The notes beneath the pieces are model-generated. The model worked only from the letters and a program-made list of their open reading frames with translations. It had not been told where the DNA came from and made no database searches. This document shows, piece after piece, positions 1-9,599 of a DNA stretch of 64,000 nt. The DNA is taken from NCBI RefSeq assembly GCF_005221385.1, contig NZ_CP039904.1:620001-684000 (forward strand), written 5' to 3'. The DNA is from Agrobacterium tumefaciens (GTDB lineage Bacteria; Pseudomonadota; Alphaproteobacteria; Rhizobiales; Rhizobiaceae). A program made the position numbers and the translations under genes. Numbering within the stretch: position 1 is the first letter of the stretch; each line of letters opens with the position of its first letter.

Positions 1-170
1 TTCTCGAAGTCGTTAATGTTGTCCGTGAATATCTGCAAATTCTGCGAACAGGGGAATTTTCGGTCGGCCACCAATCGCAAATTTGTCTGGTCAAAGCGAT
101 TTATTTCGCATATGCGAGAAGCAGTTCTATATTTATTTTATTTCTTAAATTCTTACAAAGCGGATTATAA
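1..170 (+). CDS. 3' end of an unidentified gene (partial)
   Basis: A frame entering from the left edge (codons in phase with base 3) stays open for 55 codons and stops with TAA at 168-170, three bases before the next ATG. That spacing suits the last gene of an operon running into the pyruvyl transferase. The visible tail is basic and ends in a hydrophobic stretch near its C-terminus. There is too little to assign a family; by position it is probably another polysaccharide gene. A competing frame (16-201) overlaps the next gene and looks less likely. Confidence 0.4.
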   Translation, partial: LEVVNVVREYLQILRTGEFSVGHQSQICLVKAIYFAYARSSSIFILFLKFLQSGL

Positions 171-173
171 GCC

Positions 174-1184
174 ATGTTGGCACCAATTCACAGTGAGCTA
201 GAAGCGCACGCTGCTGTAATGCGGGACCTCAAATCAAAGTTTTCGCAAATTAACGAATGTATCGGAACAGGGGCGAAGGTTGCATACATTGATTACCCCG
301 CACATTTCAATACAGGAGACCTGCTGATTAATATTGGCACCGAAGCATTTTTTTCTCGAAATGGAATTAATGTCGTAAGTCGCTATGCAATCGGAGATCT
401 TGGCAAATATTATTACGAATCCGATAAATTCATTCTAGGAAGACGCCTCCCTCAACTTGATGCGGATATCGCCGGCGGTGCGGTTCTGGTATTCCATGGG
501 GGTGGGAGTTTCGGAGATGTATGGCCGCATCATCAAAAGCTCCGTGAAGCCCTGTTGGAGCGATATAGTGGCGTTAAAGCCATCGTGTTTCCCCAATCGA
601 TTCAATTTGGCGACCGAAGAAAATACGACGAAGCCGCCAAATTGTGCGGCAGGCATGGCAACCTGACAATATTCGTGCGGGACCAGGAATCACTTGAATT
701 TCTGGCTGCGAGTGGGGTACCGGGTGAGATATTGCCCGATATGGCACATGAGCTTTGGGAAAACGCGGCGTTTTTTCCATTCCCTTACACGATCGGAACT
801 GGTGAGCTCCAACAAACACGCATCGACTTGGAGGGGGGGAGCAGTCAAGCTGGCGCCAAAGGTGGTTTCGATTGGGATGACACCCAATCTTCTCGCGACA
901 GGATATTATACAAGGTATTTTGTGCTTGGCGGCGTCTCAATCCCGTTCCGCGATCAGCTCCCAGCTATAAGGCATGGTATGTTTTGCGGGATCGCGTCAT
1001 CGGCAATGGCGTCGAACATTTCCAGAAGTTTGAAAGTGTCAGGACCGACCGCTTACACGGTATGATTTTGTCATCACTGCTTTCCAAGCCGATATATTTT
1101 GATGATCGCAACAACAAATATCGGAAACTCCATCGATATCATACCAAGTGGCTCTCAGGGTCACCGTTAGTTACATCGGCTTGA
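174..1184 (+). CDS. Polysaccharide pyruvyl transferase family protein (ExoV-like)
   Basis: 336 aa. This family transfers pyruvate from phosphoenolpyruvate to a sugar of an exopolysaccharide repeat unit, making a ketal in the cytoplasm. The family pattern is visible: an N-terminal segment with FNTGDLLINIGTE, a glycine-rich VLVFHGGGSFGDVW near residue 104, an FPQSI stretch, a mid-protein FVRDQES and a C-terminal SVRTDRLHGMILSSLL, where the RLHG motif is characteristic. It lies upstream of a flippase and glycosyltransferases in the same direction, as in exo/O-antigen loci. The ribosome-binding site is weak (GGA about 10 bases before the ATG). Base composition is clearly AT-richer than the window average, a usual mark of acquired surface-polysaccharide genes. 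Acceptor sugar unknown. Confidence 0.8.
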   Translation: MLAPIHSELEAHAAVMRDLKSKFSQINECIGTGAKVAYIDYPAHFNTGDLLINIGTEAFFSRNGINVVSRYAIGDLGKYYYESDKFILGRRLPQLDADIAGGAVLVFHGGGSFGDVWPHHQKLREALLERYSGVKAIVFPQSIQFGDRRKYDEAAKLCGRHGNLTIFVRDQESLEFLAASGVPGEILPDMAHELWENAAFFPFPYTIGTGELQQTRIDLEGGSSQAGAKGGFDWDDTQSSRDRILYKVFCAWRRLNPVPRSAPSYKAWYVLRDRVIGNGVEHFQKFESVRTDRLHGMILSSLLSKPIYFDDRNNKYRKLHRYHTKWLSGSPLVTSA

Positions 1185-1199
1185 GCTCTCGGAGGGACC

Positions 1200-2657
1200 A
1201 TGAGCTCAAGACTGATATTTGGCCTTTCAGCCAACCTGGCAGGCGGCCTCGTGCCGATGGCGGTGACGTTGATCGTCACACCATTTTACCTTCATTTGGT
1301 CGGCCTGGAGCGTTTCGGCATATTATCTCTCATTTGGCTGCTGCTCGGATATCTCGGCATCTTTGACTTTGGTTTTGGGCGGACTGTAGCGAGTGCGGTC
1401 GCTCGCGAAAGTGACGAGCACCGACGGGCGGATTTTTTTTGGACCGGGCTTGCACTTAGCACCCTTGGCGGACTAGCGGGTGCATTTCTCGCTTATTGCA
1501 TCGGCCGTTTCTTCTTCGACCGCATCTTTTCCGTGAGCGCTGACTTAAGTGGCGAAATTGGAACGGCACTCCTGACACTTGTGGCTATTTTGCCATTCGT
1601 GACCATTTCCTCGGTGCTGACTGGATACCTTCAGGGACGGGAACAATTCGGAAAACTCAATATCGCCCAGTCAGCAGGCACAATTTTGTTTCAGACTGCG
1701 CCGCTTCTGGCGGGGTGGCTGGTTTCGGTCGAACTTCCGTGGCTCGCCGTGGGCGCTCTTCTGGGAAGGGTCGGAGGCGTTGTTCTGCTCTTTGCGTACT
1801 GCCTGTCATTGTCAAAAGAAGCGCGAGTGCCGCGTTTTAGTATCTCCGATGTCCGCCCCATGCTTAGCTTCGGCGGCTGGACGATGGTCTCCGGCGTCAT
1901 GAACCAGCTTATGCTAACCATGGACCGGTTTGTTATCGGTGCAGTTTCCTCCCTGCACGCGGTTGCCATATATAGCTTGCCGTATAATGTAATCATTCGG
2001 GTCACGCTCATCCCATATAGCTGGTTCTCGGTATTATTCCCGCGCTTCGCCGCAGCCAAACACGATGAAGAAGCTCGGCAGATACTTGAATTCGGAAGTC
2101 GTGTGATGTTTCTTACCATCACCCCGATTACCGTCTGCGGCTTAATCTTTCTTAAGCCTTTTCTGGACCTTTGGGTTGGCAGAGAAATAGCTGACCAGGC
2201 CGTCCCTCCGGGCACCATACTCATGGCTGGGTTCTGGTTCTACGCAATGACATTCATGCCCCTCGCATTCTTCCAGTCACGCGGCAAGGCTCGCGTGCCG
2301 ACCCTTGCATATGCGATCGAGTTTGTTGTTTTCGTTCCACTTCTATACTTCGCCGTTGCCAAGGCTGGCGTAATTGGCGCTGCTGGTGCGTGGGTTTTTC
2401 GCACCATGCTCGACGGGATCATTCTTTACTGGGCTGCAAATAGAGTGACGGTCTACTGGAAGAATTTCGCCCTCGCCATGCCCTGTCTTTTACCAGTTTC
2501 ACTGTTTGAGTTACTGGGACGCGATCTGGAATATTACAACGCCCTGAAATCCTTCCTTCTGATCGGATCGCTTGTTTATATCGCGTTTTGTCTCCTGCCC
2601 TCCGAACGTGGGATGGTCGTGCAGTTTATAAGATCGGTAAGGCGGAAGGCTCTTTGA
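1200..2657 (+). CDS. Wzx-type polysaccharide flippase (MATE/MOP superfamily)
   Basis: 485 aa, almost entirely hydrophobic, with about 12-14 predicted membrane segments by eye. It starts with a glycine-rich amphipathic helix and helix 1, as polysaccharide-transport proteins do. The family moves undecaprenyl-diphosphate-linked repeat units from the inner to the outer face of the cytoplasmic membrane before polymerisation. The ATG follows GGAGGGACC directly upstream, a good ribosome-binding site, only 15 bases after the previous stop, so it is in the same operon. Conserved-looking features are the N-terminal FYLHLVGLERFGI stretch and charged residues within helices. Substrate cannot be read from sequence. 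Confidence 0.82.
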   Translation: MSSRLIFGLSANLAGGLVPMAVTLIVTPFYLHLVGLERFGILSLIWLLLGYLGIFDFGFGRTVASAVARESDEHRRADFFWTGLALSTLGGLAGAFLAYCIGRFFFDRIFSVSADLSGEIGTALLTLVAILPFVTISSVLTGYLQGREQFGKLNIAQSAGTILFQTAPLLAGWLVSVELPWLAVGALLGRVGGVVLLFAYCLSLSKEARVPRFSISDVRPMLSFGGWTMVSGVMNQLMLTMDRFVIGAVSSLHAVAIYSLPYNVIIRVTLIPYSWFSVLFPRFAAAKHDEEARQILEFGSRVMFLTITPITVCGLIFLKPFLDLWVGREIADQAVPPGTILMAGFWFYAMTFMPLAFFQSRGKARVPTLAYAIEFVVFVPLLYFAVAKAGVIGAAGAWVFRTMLDGIILYWAANRVTVYWKNFALAMPCLLPVSLFELLGRDLEYYNALKSFLLIGSLVYIAFCLLPSERGMVVQFIRSVRRKAL

Positions 2658-2820
2658 TTAAGGCACTTCGTAATTAAACATATTTCAAAATTTTCATGCA
2701 CTGCAAAACTTCACCTTGCGATAGCGAAATGAATTGATAGACTACGGCTAAATTCATATCTGCCTGCTTTTTTTACTTTTATCTTTTTTTAGAAAAATAC
2801 ATTGTTTGATAGGGTTACTT
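2658..2820 (+). promoter_or_regulatory. AT-rich gap, probable promoter region
   Basis: A 163-bp non-coding gap, strongly AT-rich (several T runs at 2768-2790) compared with flanking genes. It separates the flippase from the first GT2 gene and probably carries a promoter or a recombination junction within the polysaccharide locus. No clear -35/-10 pair or terminator hairpin could be assigned by eye. Confidence 0.3.
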
Positions 2821-3690
2821 TTGAACATTTCACTTGTGACGTCCACAATGCATCGCCCTCGACAAATCGGCGAGCTTTTGGAATCCCTAAAAATCCAGTC
2901 GGTACCAGCAACTCAGATCATTGTCGTTGATCAAAGTTCTGATGACGGTACCGAGGAGGTCGTGAAGCGCTTTGAAGGCAGTCTTCCGGTTCTATATATC
3001 CGGGACAGCCGCAAAGGGCTTTCTCGCGGCCGCAATCTAGGGCTTGAACATGTTACCGGCGATATCGTCGCCTTTCCAGACGACGACTGCATCTATCTGA
3101 CGGATACCTTAAAACGGGTAAGCTCCGCATTCCTCGATGACGGCGACCTAGGTGTCTACACGGGCATGAGCATCACTCCTGCCGGCGTGCCTTCGCAAGG
3201 CCGTTGGGGGATGGTGCCGCATGTCATCAATCGCTTCAATATCTGGACCAGCCAAACCTCCTACACAACGTTCTACCGCGTGCCGACCCTCAAAAAAGCA
3301 GGCCGGTTCAACGAAGATCTTGGCGTTGGTTCTGGCACGGTATGGGGTGCTGGCGAAGAAACGGAACTATTGCTACGCGCACTGCGCGACGGTGCAAAGG
3401 GTTTTTATGATCCGGGCCTGCGCATCATGCATCCCGAACCGCTGGCGATTTTTGACGACGTCGCGATGAAACGTGGGCGCCTTTATAACCGAGGCTTTGG
3501 GCGAGTAATGCGCATGGAGGCGTATCCGCTCTGGTTCATCACCTATATGGCGGGCCGTCCGCTCATCGGCGCCATGGCCGCCCTCGCCAAAGGACAGCTG
3601 GGGCAAGCGCGTTATCGTGCCAGCGCGTTTCGCGAGCGCCTGCGCGGCTGGGCCGACGATCCTAACCGGCAAACACACCGTAATCACTAA
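2821..3690 (+). CDS. Glycosyltransferase family 2
   Basis: 289 aa from a TTG start at 2821, preceded by AGGG seven bases upstream. An in-frame TTG at 2806 would add five residues but has no ribosome-binding site. GT2 enzymes are inverting, GT-A-fold, metal-dependent transferases acting on lipid-linked sugars at the cytoplasmic face. Visible marks: N-terminal beta strand ISLVTSTMHRP, the IIVVDQSSDDGT nucleotide-binding segment, GLSRGRNLGLEH, the DXD-type metal site in AFPDDDCIYL (about residues 84-93), and GAGEETELLLRAL, a likely catalytic-base region. No long membrane anchor is seen. Donor and acceptor unknown. Confidence 0.82.
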   Translation: MNISLVTSTMHRPRQIGELLESLKIQSVPATQIIVVDQSSDDGTEEVVKRFEGSLPVLYIRDSRKGLSRGRNLGLEHVTGDIVAFPDDDCIYLTDTLKRVSSAFLDDGDLGVYTGMSITPAGVPSQGRWGMVPHVINRFNIWTSQTSYTTFYRVPTLKKAGRFNEDLGVGSGTVWGAGEETELLLRALRDGAKGFYDPGLRIMHPEPLAIFDDVAMKRGRLYNRGFGRVMRMEAYPLWFITYMAGRPLIGAMAALAKGQLGQARYRASAFRERLRGWADDPNRQTHRNH

Positions 3691-4029
3691 CTCTCGAAAA
3701 CGGCTCTAACGGGATGGTATTGGTTTGACCGCATTACAGCCCAAACATTTCATTGCCATGATTGCGGACACCGTGTTGTCGGCAAGAGAGCCGTTTGGCT
3801 GCGCGAAAGTGATTGGGGCCGCACCGTCCCTGGTAAGTGGTCGCTATGCCGGATGGAGCGCATCTGTTGTTCCACAACAGAAAACAGCCCCCGGTCTGCG
3901 GGTAGATTCTTCCGATGGCTTTCCTGAAATCGATCATTCGACGGTCAACTACGCTTGCCATGAAGCAAACCTCCATCAGCACAGCAGCTCAGGCGCGCGC
4001 GCCAGGGCAACAACCAAGGAACCCTTAAC
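3691..4029. other. Gap without a convincing gene
   Basis: A 339-bp stretch between two glycosyltransferase genes. A TTG-started frame of 104 codons (3725-4039, plus strand) and an 82-codon minus-strand frame (3734-3982) exist, but neither has recognisable domains, a good ribosome-binding site or convincing amino-acid composition. It may be a decayed gene remnant or a recombination scar. The only clear signal is AAGGA shortly before the GTG start at 4030. Confidence 0.4.
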
Positions 4030-5061
4030 GTGCGTCTGAGAAGTGGTGACACATATGCGCCCACCACAACTGTTTTTGCAGACCGGCGGTGGCCTGAAGA
4101 AACGGGCATCGGAAAGGTGCAGACCGAAATTGAGGCACGGCTTCCGGCCGACCTGCGCATAGTTGATGTTAAGGTGCGAGGACGGATAGGTTCGCCCTTG
4201 TCGCCGCTCTCTATCAGTCACTCGCTTGCCGGACGTGGCGGCAAAGGCGTGTTTTTCAGCGCGGGCTTCGTACCACCGCTAGTTACTAAACTTCCATCAG
4301 TGGTCGTTGTGCACGATCTCACCCATCGCCGTTTCTATGGCAAAACCAAGCGCGCTTATTATGACCTGATCTATAGGCCGCTGTACCGACGCTGCGCGGC
4401 AGTTATTTGTGTTTCAGAATATACAAGACAGGAGTTCATGGACTGGTCTGGAATGCCTTCAGACAAAGTCCATCTTGTTTATAATGGCACTGAACAGATG
4501 TTCCGCGAAGACGGGCTGAGACACAGCCCCGGCTACCCTTACATCTTCTACGGCGGCAATCACCGCAGCTACAAGAACCTGGACAGGCTCGTGCGAGCCT
4601 ATGCAACCTCCAGCCTGCCCGGCCGGGGAATAAGACTGGTTCTGACCGGAAATCCCAATAATGAGCTTCAGGCGCTGGCCACCGAGCTTGGCATCGACCG
4701 GAATTTGATTTTCACGGGCCGACTGCCATCCGAGCAGATCCCTTCACTCTACAGAGGGGCACTCGCAGTCGCCTATGTCTCGCTGTTCGAGGGCTTCGGA
4801 CTTCCAATCGTCGAGGCATATGCGTGTGGGGTACCGGTCATAACCTCAAATGTTTCGGCCATGCCGGAAGTCGCAGGCGGGGGCGCGCTTCTGGTGGATC
4901 CACAGTCCGTGGAAGAGATCAGGGAAGGGCTTGATCGGATCACCTCTGACGAAGCCTTCCGGCAACACCTTATCACGAGCGGCCGCAAGAGACGGGAAGA
5001 TTTCGATTGGGGCGTATCGGCTCGACACCTTTGGGAAATAGTGAAGGGGGCTGCCATCTAG
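4030..5061 (+). CDS. Glycosyltransferase family 4 (GT-B fold)
   Basis: 343 aa from GTG at 4030 with AAGGA about nine bases upstream; no other start is available because the frame closes at 3961. GT4 enzymes are retaining transferases using nucleotide-sugar donors. The N-terminal acceptor half has VVVVHDLTHRRF and VICVSEYTRQEF. The donor half has the diagnostic IFYGGNHRSYKNLDRLVRAY, RLVLTG, IFTGRLPSEQIPSLYRGA and the EX7E signature region YVSLFEGFGLPIVEAYACG, followed by PVITSNVSAMPEVAGGGALL. It probably assembles part of the repeat unit together with the two GT2 enzymes. Confidence 0.88.
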   Translation: MRLRSGDTYAPTTTVFADRRWPEETGIGKVQTEIEARLPADLRIVDVKVRGRIGSPLSPLSISHSLAGRGGKGVFFSAGFVPPLVTKLPSVVVVHDLTHRRFYGKTKRAYYDLIYRPLYRRCAAVICVSEYTRQEFMDWSGMPSDKVHLVYNGTEQMFREDGLRHSPGYPYIFYGGNHRSYKNLDRLVRAYATSSLPGRGIRLVLTGNPNNELQALATELGIDRNLIFTGRLPSEQIPSLYRGALAVAYVSLFEGFGLPIVEAYACGVPVITSNVSAMPEVAGGGALLVDPQSVEEIREGLDRITSDEAFRQHLITSGRKRREDFDWGVSARHLWEIVKGAAI

Positions 5062-5077
5062 GCGGTAATTCGGAAAC

Positions 5078-5980
5078 ATGGTGAATATTATGGCCAAACG
5101 ACAGAGACTTCACGTCATCCTTGTCAATTTCCGTACGCCAGAATTGACGATCCGCAGCGTCGGTTCGATACGGGAACGGGGTATCGCCAAGGCTGAAAAT
5201 ATTACTGTCGTCGAGAATTGCTCGGGCGACGATTCAATGCGCCTGATGCAAACCGCCATGCCGGATATCGAGATCAAGGCATCACTGGTCAATGGCGGTT
5301 TCGGTGCCGGTGTTAATTTTGGTGCTGCGGGAATAGACGCGGACTATTTGCTGATACTCAATCCCGACACCTATTTCGAGATGGATAGCGTAACACCTGT
5401 ACTTGATCACATGGACGCCATGCCGGACATCGGAATTGCGGGTCTGGATTTGATCAATCCCGATGGTAGTCGGCAATACGGCGCCCGACGCTTCTACTCG
5501 GTACTGGACATCGCTACCCGACGCTTCGGTCAACTTCGTCCATTGATGAAGAGCCGTATAAATCGCCATCTCATGCTCGACGAAACCGATAGAGGCGAAC
5601 CATTCAATGCTGAATGGGTGATGGGTACGGGTTTCATCATAAGGCGCGACCTGTTTAATCGGCTCGGCGGCATGGAGGAAAACTACTTCCTCTATATGGA
5701 GGACGTAGACCTGTGCGCACGCACCTGGATGAGCGGCCGTCGTGTGGTCTATTTCCCAGGCCTTCCACTTGTCCATGATCACCAGCGCCAAAGCGCAGCA
5801 AGCCCGTTAAGTTTCGCCGGCCGAGCACATATCCGCAGCCTATTGTTGTTTGCGCGGCGCTTCCATTTGCCACTGTTTCGCTCTCCCGGAATTGCAAACA
5901 TCATCAGCAGCGGCCGCAAAAAACGGTGGTCGGAAGAACCGCCGACTAACGTGTTTACAACGACGTCTATTGATCTCTGA
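5078..5980 (+). CDS. Glycosyltransferase family 2, rhamnosyltransferase-like
   Basis: 300 aa. WbbL-type GT2 features are visible: VILVNFRTPELTIRSV at the N-terminus, ITVVENCSGDDS, SLVNGGFGAGVNFGA (the 'N-x-GFGxGxN' pattern of rhamnosyltransferases), the metal site LILNPDTYFE and a late EENYFLYMEDVDLCARTW with VVYFPGLPLVHDHQRQS. The neighbouring rmlCBDA genes provide dTDP-L-rhamnose, which fits a rhamnosyltransferase role (inference). The start could be ATG 5078 or ATG 5090 (MAKRQRL...); neither ribosome-binding site is strong. It follows the GT4 gene by 16 bases. Confidence 0.82.
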   Translation: MVNIMAKRQRLHVILVNFRTPELTIRSVGSIRERGIAKAENITVVENCSGDDSMRLMQTAMPDIEIKASLVNGGFGAGVNFGAAGIDADYLLILNPDTYFEMDSVTPVLDHMDAMPDIGIAGLDLINPDGSRQYGARRFYSVLDIATRRFGQLRPLMKSRINRHLMLDETDRGEPFNAEWVMGTGFIIRRDLFNRLGGMEENYFLYMEDVDLCARTWMSGRRVVYFPGLPLVHDHQRQSAASPLSFAGRAHIRSLLLFARRFHLPLFRSPGIANIISSGRKKRWSEEPPTNVFTTTSIDL

Positions 5981-6009
5981 AGTCGATAGAACAAGCGGAA
6001 GATGGAAAA

Positions 6010-6597
6010 ATGCAGTTTGAAAGACTGGATATACCTGACGTGATTTTGATCACGCCGAAGAAGTTCGGGGATGAGCGCGGATACTTTATGGAGTCTTTCC
6101 GGAAGAGCCTGTTCGAGGAAGCCGTCGGAAATTTTGACTTCGTTCAGGACAATCAATCCCTGTCAGCGGACGCAGGCACGATCCGTGGACTCCATTTCCA
6201 GCTGGAACCCAAAGCGCAGGGTAAACTGGTCTCCTGCGTCACTGGCGCCATCCTTGATGTAGCGGTCGATATCCGCACCGGATCTCCTACCTACGGACAC
6301 CACGTGACGGCCGAACTTACCCCCGACAATGGGCAAATGCTCTGGGTTCCGGCAGGCTTCGCGCATGGCTTTTGCACGCTCGAGGCGAATACCAAAGCCA
6401 GTTACAAGGTCACAGAATATTATAGTCCCGAACATGATCGCGGTCTCGCATATGACGACCCCGAGATCGGCATAAACTGGCCGATCGCCAGCGGCAAAGC
6501 GGTCTTGTCAGCCAAAGACCGCCGCCAGCCTACACTGGCGGAGCTTGGCGCCGTGTTCACCTATTCACAGAGTTCTATCGGTTCATTGGAAGGGTAG
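6010..6597 (+). CDS. rmlC: dTDP-4-dehydrorhamnose 3,5-epimerase
   Basis: 195 aa, normal family length. It catalyses the third step of dTDP-L-rhamnose synthesis, epimerising dTDP-4-keto-6-deoxyglucose at C3 and C5. Cupin-fold motifs are clear: [37 protein letters not shown] (catalytic His in RGLHFQ), [19 protein letters not shown], and [15 protein letters not shown] with the PxGxAHGF signature. GGAAGATGGAAAA precedes the ATG. It is the first gene of the contiguous rmlCBDA set. Confidence 0.96.
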   Translation: MQFERLDIPDVILITPKKFGDERGYFMESFRKSLFEEAVGNFDFVQDNQSLSADAGTIRGLHFQLEPKAQGKLVSCVTGAILDVAVDIRTGSPTYGHHVTAELTPDNGQMLWVPAGFAHGFCTLEANTKASYKVTEYYSPEHDRGLAYDDPEIGINWPIASGKAVLSAKDRRQPTLAELGAVFTYSQSSIGSLEG

Positions 6598-6602
6598 CCC
6601 AT

Positions 6603-7670
6603 ATGCGTGTTCTGGTAACCGGGGGTGCCGGCTTCATAGGTTCTGCTGTTGTTCGTCACCTGGTGCTCGACAAAGGCTACGAGGTTCTAACGGTCGACAA
6701 GCTTACCTATGCGGGTACACTGGCCTCTCTTCAGAAGATTATCGATCATCCCAGACACCATTTTTTGAAAGCGGATATATGCGACAGTTCGGCGATCCAT
6801 GATGCGTTCGAAAGCTTCCGTCCGCAACGTGTCATGCACCTTGCCGCTGAAAGCCACGTGGATCGCTCAATCACCGGCGCACGCGATTTTGTCGAGACCA
6901 ATGTGTTGGGCACATTCAATATGCTCGAGCATGCACGTTGTTTTTGGTCGAGCCTGAAGGCCGACGAGAAAGAACCATTCAGATTTCTGCACGTCTCCAC
7001 CGACGAAGTCTACGGCTCGCTCGGACAGGAAGGTCTTTTCACGGAGGAGACCCCCTACGATCCGAGTTCGCCTTACTCGGCATCCAAGGCCTCTTCCGAT
7101 CATCTGGCGAAAGCCTGGGCCCGGACCTATGGTCTGCCGGTCATCGTCTCCAACTGCTCCAACAACTACGGCCCGTACCATTTCCCGGAAAAACTCATCC
7201 CACTCGTGATCCTCAACGCCCTGGCGGGAAAGGCGCTGCCAATATACGGGACTGGCGCCAATATTCGGGACTGGCTCTATGTCGAGGACCACGCCCGGGC
7301 GCTTGATCTCATCTCCGAGAAAGGCCGCATAGGCGAGACCTATAATGTGGGCGGTCGAAACGAGAGACGCAACATTGATGTCGTCGAGCGAATTTGTGCG
7401 TTGATGGACGAGTTTAATCCATCAGGTGCGCCACATGCACGGCTGATAACTTATGTGACCGACCGCCCCGGTCACGACGCTCGTTATGCCATCGACGCCA
7501 CCAAGCTCGAAGTCGAGCTTGGATGGACGGCGCAAGAGAATTTCGACACCGGCATCGAAAAGACCGTCAAATGGTACCTGGACAATCAGTGGTGGTGGGA
7601 GCCGCTGAGACAAGATTACTCCGGAACACGGCTCGGATTGATTGAACAGCAGATCAAGGTCGCGTCATGA
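6603..7670 (+). CDS. rmlB: dTDP-glucose 4,6-dehydratase
   Basis: 355 aa extended short-chain dehydrogenase. It converts dTDP-glucose to dTDP-4-keto-6-deoxyglucose using bound NAD. Evidence: Rossmann GxxGxxG in [16 protein letters not shown] (residues 4-19), [12 protein letters not shown], the STDEVYGSL catalytic Thr/Asp/Glu region, and [16 protein letters not shown] with Tyr-x3-Lys. Downstream are [14 protein letters not shown] and [16 protein letters not shown], both RmlB hallmarks. It starts five bases after rmlC, and its end overlaps rmlD by 4 bp (ATGA), so they are translationally coupled. Confidence 0.97.
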   Translation: MRVLVTGGAGFIGSAVVRHLVLDKGYEVLTVDKLTYAGTLASLQKIIDHPRHHFLKADICDSSAIHDAFESFRPQRVMHLAAESHVDRSITGARDFVETNVLGTFNMLEHARCFWSSLKADEKEPFRFLHVSTDEVYGSLGQEGLFTEETPYDPSSPYSASKASSDHLAKAWARTYGLPVIVSNCSNNYGPYHFPEKLIPLVILNALAGKALPIYGTGANIRDWLYVEDHARALDLISEKGRIGETYNVGGRNERRNIDVVERICALMDEFNPSGAPHARLITYVTDRPGHDARYAIDATKLEVELGWTAQENFDTGIEKTVKWYLDNQWWWEPLRQDYSGTRLGLIEQQIKVAS

Positions 7671-8566
7671 GCCAGCGGCTGCTTGTGACTGGAATACACG
7701 GACAGATCGCAATGGCGCTGGCTGAACGCGCTGTGCTCAACGGATCTTTCGAGATTGTCGCCCTTGGTCGCCCTCAACTTGACCTAGCCGACCCTTCAAC
7801 GGTGGGTGCAGCGATCGAAATGGCATCGCCAGACATTATCGTATCGGCGGCAGCGCATACTGCGGTTGATCAGGCAGAATCGGAAGAGGAACTTGCCACA
7901 CGCATCAACAGTCTCTCAGCAGGAGAGATTGCAAAGGCCGCCCATCGGCTTGGCGTGCCAGTCATCCAGATTTCCACCGACTATGTTTTTGACGGCCAAA
8001 AGAGCACGCCGTATTTGGAAGACGATCCCGTCGCTCCAGTCGGGGTTTATGGACGCTCCAAGCTTGCTGGAGAAATAGCGGTTCGCGCCGCAACAGACGA
8101 GCATGTGATCCTTCGCACTGCCTGGGTTTACAGCCCATTCGGCAAAAATTTTCTGAAGACGATGTTACGGCTGGCGGAAACGCGCGAAAACCTTTCAGTT
8201 GTCGACGATCAGATCGGTAATCCGACCTCAGCTCTCGATATCGCCGATGGCATACTCACAGTGGCCTCCAATCTTCTATCGGATCAATCACGCAGGCTCC
8301 GCGGCACTTTCCACATGAGTGGATCCGGTGCAGCAAGCTGGGCTGACTTTGCCGAAGAGATTTTTTCCCACGCCCGCTTGCAAAACGGTCCGTTTGCGAC
8401 AGTGACGAGGATCGCAACAAGCGACTATCCCACGCCTGCAAAACGTCCGGCGAACTCGCGGCTCGATTGCTCGCGATTGCGGGATCTGCACGGCATCGTT
8501 TTACCCAATTGGCAAAGTTCGACCGCTCAGATTGTCGAACGGTTGATCGCCGAATTGCGAGCATAA
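7667..8566 (+). CDS. rmlD: dTDP-4-dehydrorhamnose reductase
   Basis: 299 aa. It performs the last step of dTDP-L-rhamnose synthesis, an NAD(P)H-dependent reduction of the 4-keto group. The N-terminus [14 protein letters not shown] is the variant Rossmann motif typical of RmlD. Also visible: [32 protein letters not shown] (Tyr-x3-Lys), [16 protein letters not shown] and [16 protein letters not shown], all diagnostic. The C-terminus [16 protein letters not shown] matches the family. Its ATG overlaps the rmlB stop. Confidence 0.96.
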   Translation: MSQRLLVTGIHGQIAMALAERAVLNGSFEIVALGRPQLDLADPSTVGAAIEMASPDIIVSAAAHTAVDQAESEEELATRINSLSAGEIAKAAHRLGVPVIQISTDYVFDGQKSTPYLEDDPVAPVGVYGRSKLAGEIAVRAATDEHVILRTAWVYSPFGKNFLKTMLRLAETRENLSVVDDQIGNPTSALDIADGILTVASNLLSDQSRRLRGTFHMSGSGAASWADFAEEIFSHARLQNGPFATVTRIATSDYPTPAKRPANSRLDCSRLRDLHGIVLPNWQSSTAQIVERLIAELRA

Positions 8567-8600
8567 GTCACCTTATCAAGACAAACGGAGAAAGCACGGC

Positions 8601-9464
8601 ATGAAGGGCATCATACTTGCGGGCGGAAGCGGAACACGATTGCATCCGATGACTTCGGTCCTCTCGAAGCAACTCATGCCGATCTACGATAAACCGATGA
8701 TTTTTTATCCGCTGTCGACGCTAATGTTGGCCGGCATCCAGGACATATTGATAATCTCGACACCCCGCGACCTGCCCAACTTCCAGGCGCTTCTGGGGGA
8801 CGGTTCACGCCTCGGGATTTCATTGACCTACGCCGCGCAGCCGACGCCCGACGGCCTTGCCCAAGCCTTCGTTATCGGCGCCGATTTCATAGGCTCCTCG
8901 CCCTCATGTCTCATTCTGGGTGATAACATCTTCTACGGCCATGGTATAAGCGACGTGATCAAGGATGCGGCCTATCGCCTGGACGGAGCAACAGTGTTCG
9001 CCTACCAGGTTAACGATCCAGATCGATATGGCGTCGTTGAGTTTGATAGCTCCATGAAGGCAATTTCGATCGAGGAAAAGCCTGCCGTACCGAAATCCAA
9101 CTGGGCGGTAACCGGGCTCTACTTTTACGACAATGACGTCATCGACATCGCGGCTAACCTGAAGCCGTCGGCGCGAGGCGAATTGGAGATCACAGACGTG
9201 AACCGTGAATATCTTGACCGTGGAAAGCTCAATGTCGAACTTATGGGCCGCGGTTACGCCTGGCTCGATACCGGAACACCCGATAGTCTTCTGGAAGCCA
9301 GTGAATTCGTAGCGACACTCGAACGCCGTCAGGGCTTCAAAATCTGCTGCCCAGAAGAAATTGCCTATCGCATGGGCTTCATAACTGAAGATCAAACGCG
9401 AAAACTCGCGGAGGGCTACGGAAAGAGCAGTTACGGTCGCTATCTTTCCAAACTGCTTGGCTAG
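8601..9464 (+). CDS. rmlA: Glucose-1-phosphate thymidylyltransferase
   Basis: 287 aa, standard length. It makes dTDP-glucose from dTTP and glucose-1-phosphate and is usually feedback-inhibited by dTDP-rhamnose. Motifs: [15 protein letters not shown] (nucleotide binding, residues 4-18), [52 protein letters not shown] and [29 protein letters not shown] precedes the ATG. It is the last gene of the locus; its TAG stop opens into a dispersed repeat. Confidence 0.97.
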   Translation: MKGIILAGGSGTRLHPMTSVLSKQLMPIYDKPMIFYPLSTLMLAGIQDILIISTPRDLPNFQALLGDGSRLGISLTYAAQPTPDGLAQAFVIGADFIGSSPSCLILGDNIFYGHGISDVIKDAAYRLDGATVFAYQVNDPDRYGVVEFDSSMKAISIEEKPAVPKSNWAVTGLYFYDNDVIDIAANLKPSARGELEITDVNREYLDRGKLNVELMGRGYAWLDTGTPDSLLEASEFVATLERRQGFKICCPEEIAYRMGFITEDQTRKLAEGYGKSSYGRYLSKLLG

Positions 9465-9562
9465 AGCATTTCCAGGAAGAGTGCGTAGCGGCTGTACGCC
9501 CAGAAAATACGCGAAACAAATCTGGAGCGCGTCCGACGTTTCACCGTAACTGGATGCGCTCT
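9463..9562 (+). repeat. Dispersed 'AGAGCATTTCC' intergenic repeat, copy 1
   Basis: It begins AGAGCATTTCCAGGAAGAG, overlapping the rmlA stop, and ends with GATGCGCTCT, so the outer ends can pair as a long imperfect hairpin. A second copy in the opposite orientation lies at about 36185-36287. Similar elements are frequent between genes in Agrobacterium/Rhizobium genomes (from memory). It may act as a transcript end or be a mobile palindromic element. Confidence 0.65.
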
Positions 9563-9599
9563 AAGCTGTTTATGTGTCTACGTTTCCGGATACAAAGCA

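Noticed and set aside
16..201. 61-codon frame at the left edge
   Set aside because: It overlaps the pyruvyl transferase start. A different frame ending at 170 fits operon spacing better.
3725..4039. 104-codon TTG-started frame in the glycosyltransferase gap
   Set aside because: No ribosome-binding site, no domain, overlaps the next start; reported only as a coding-poor gap.
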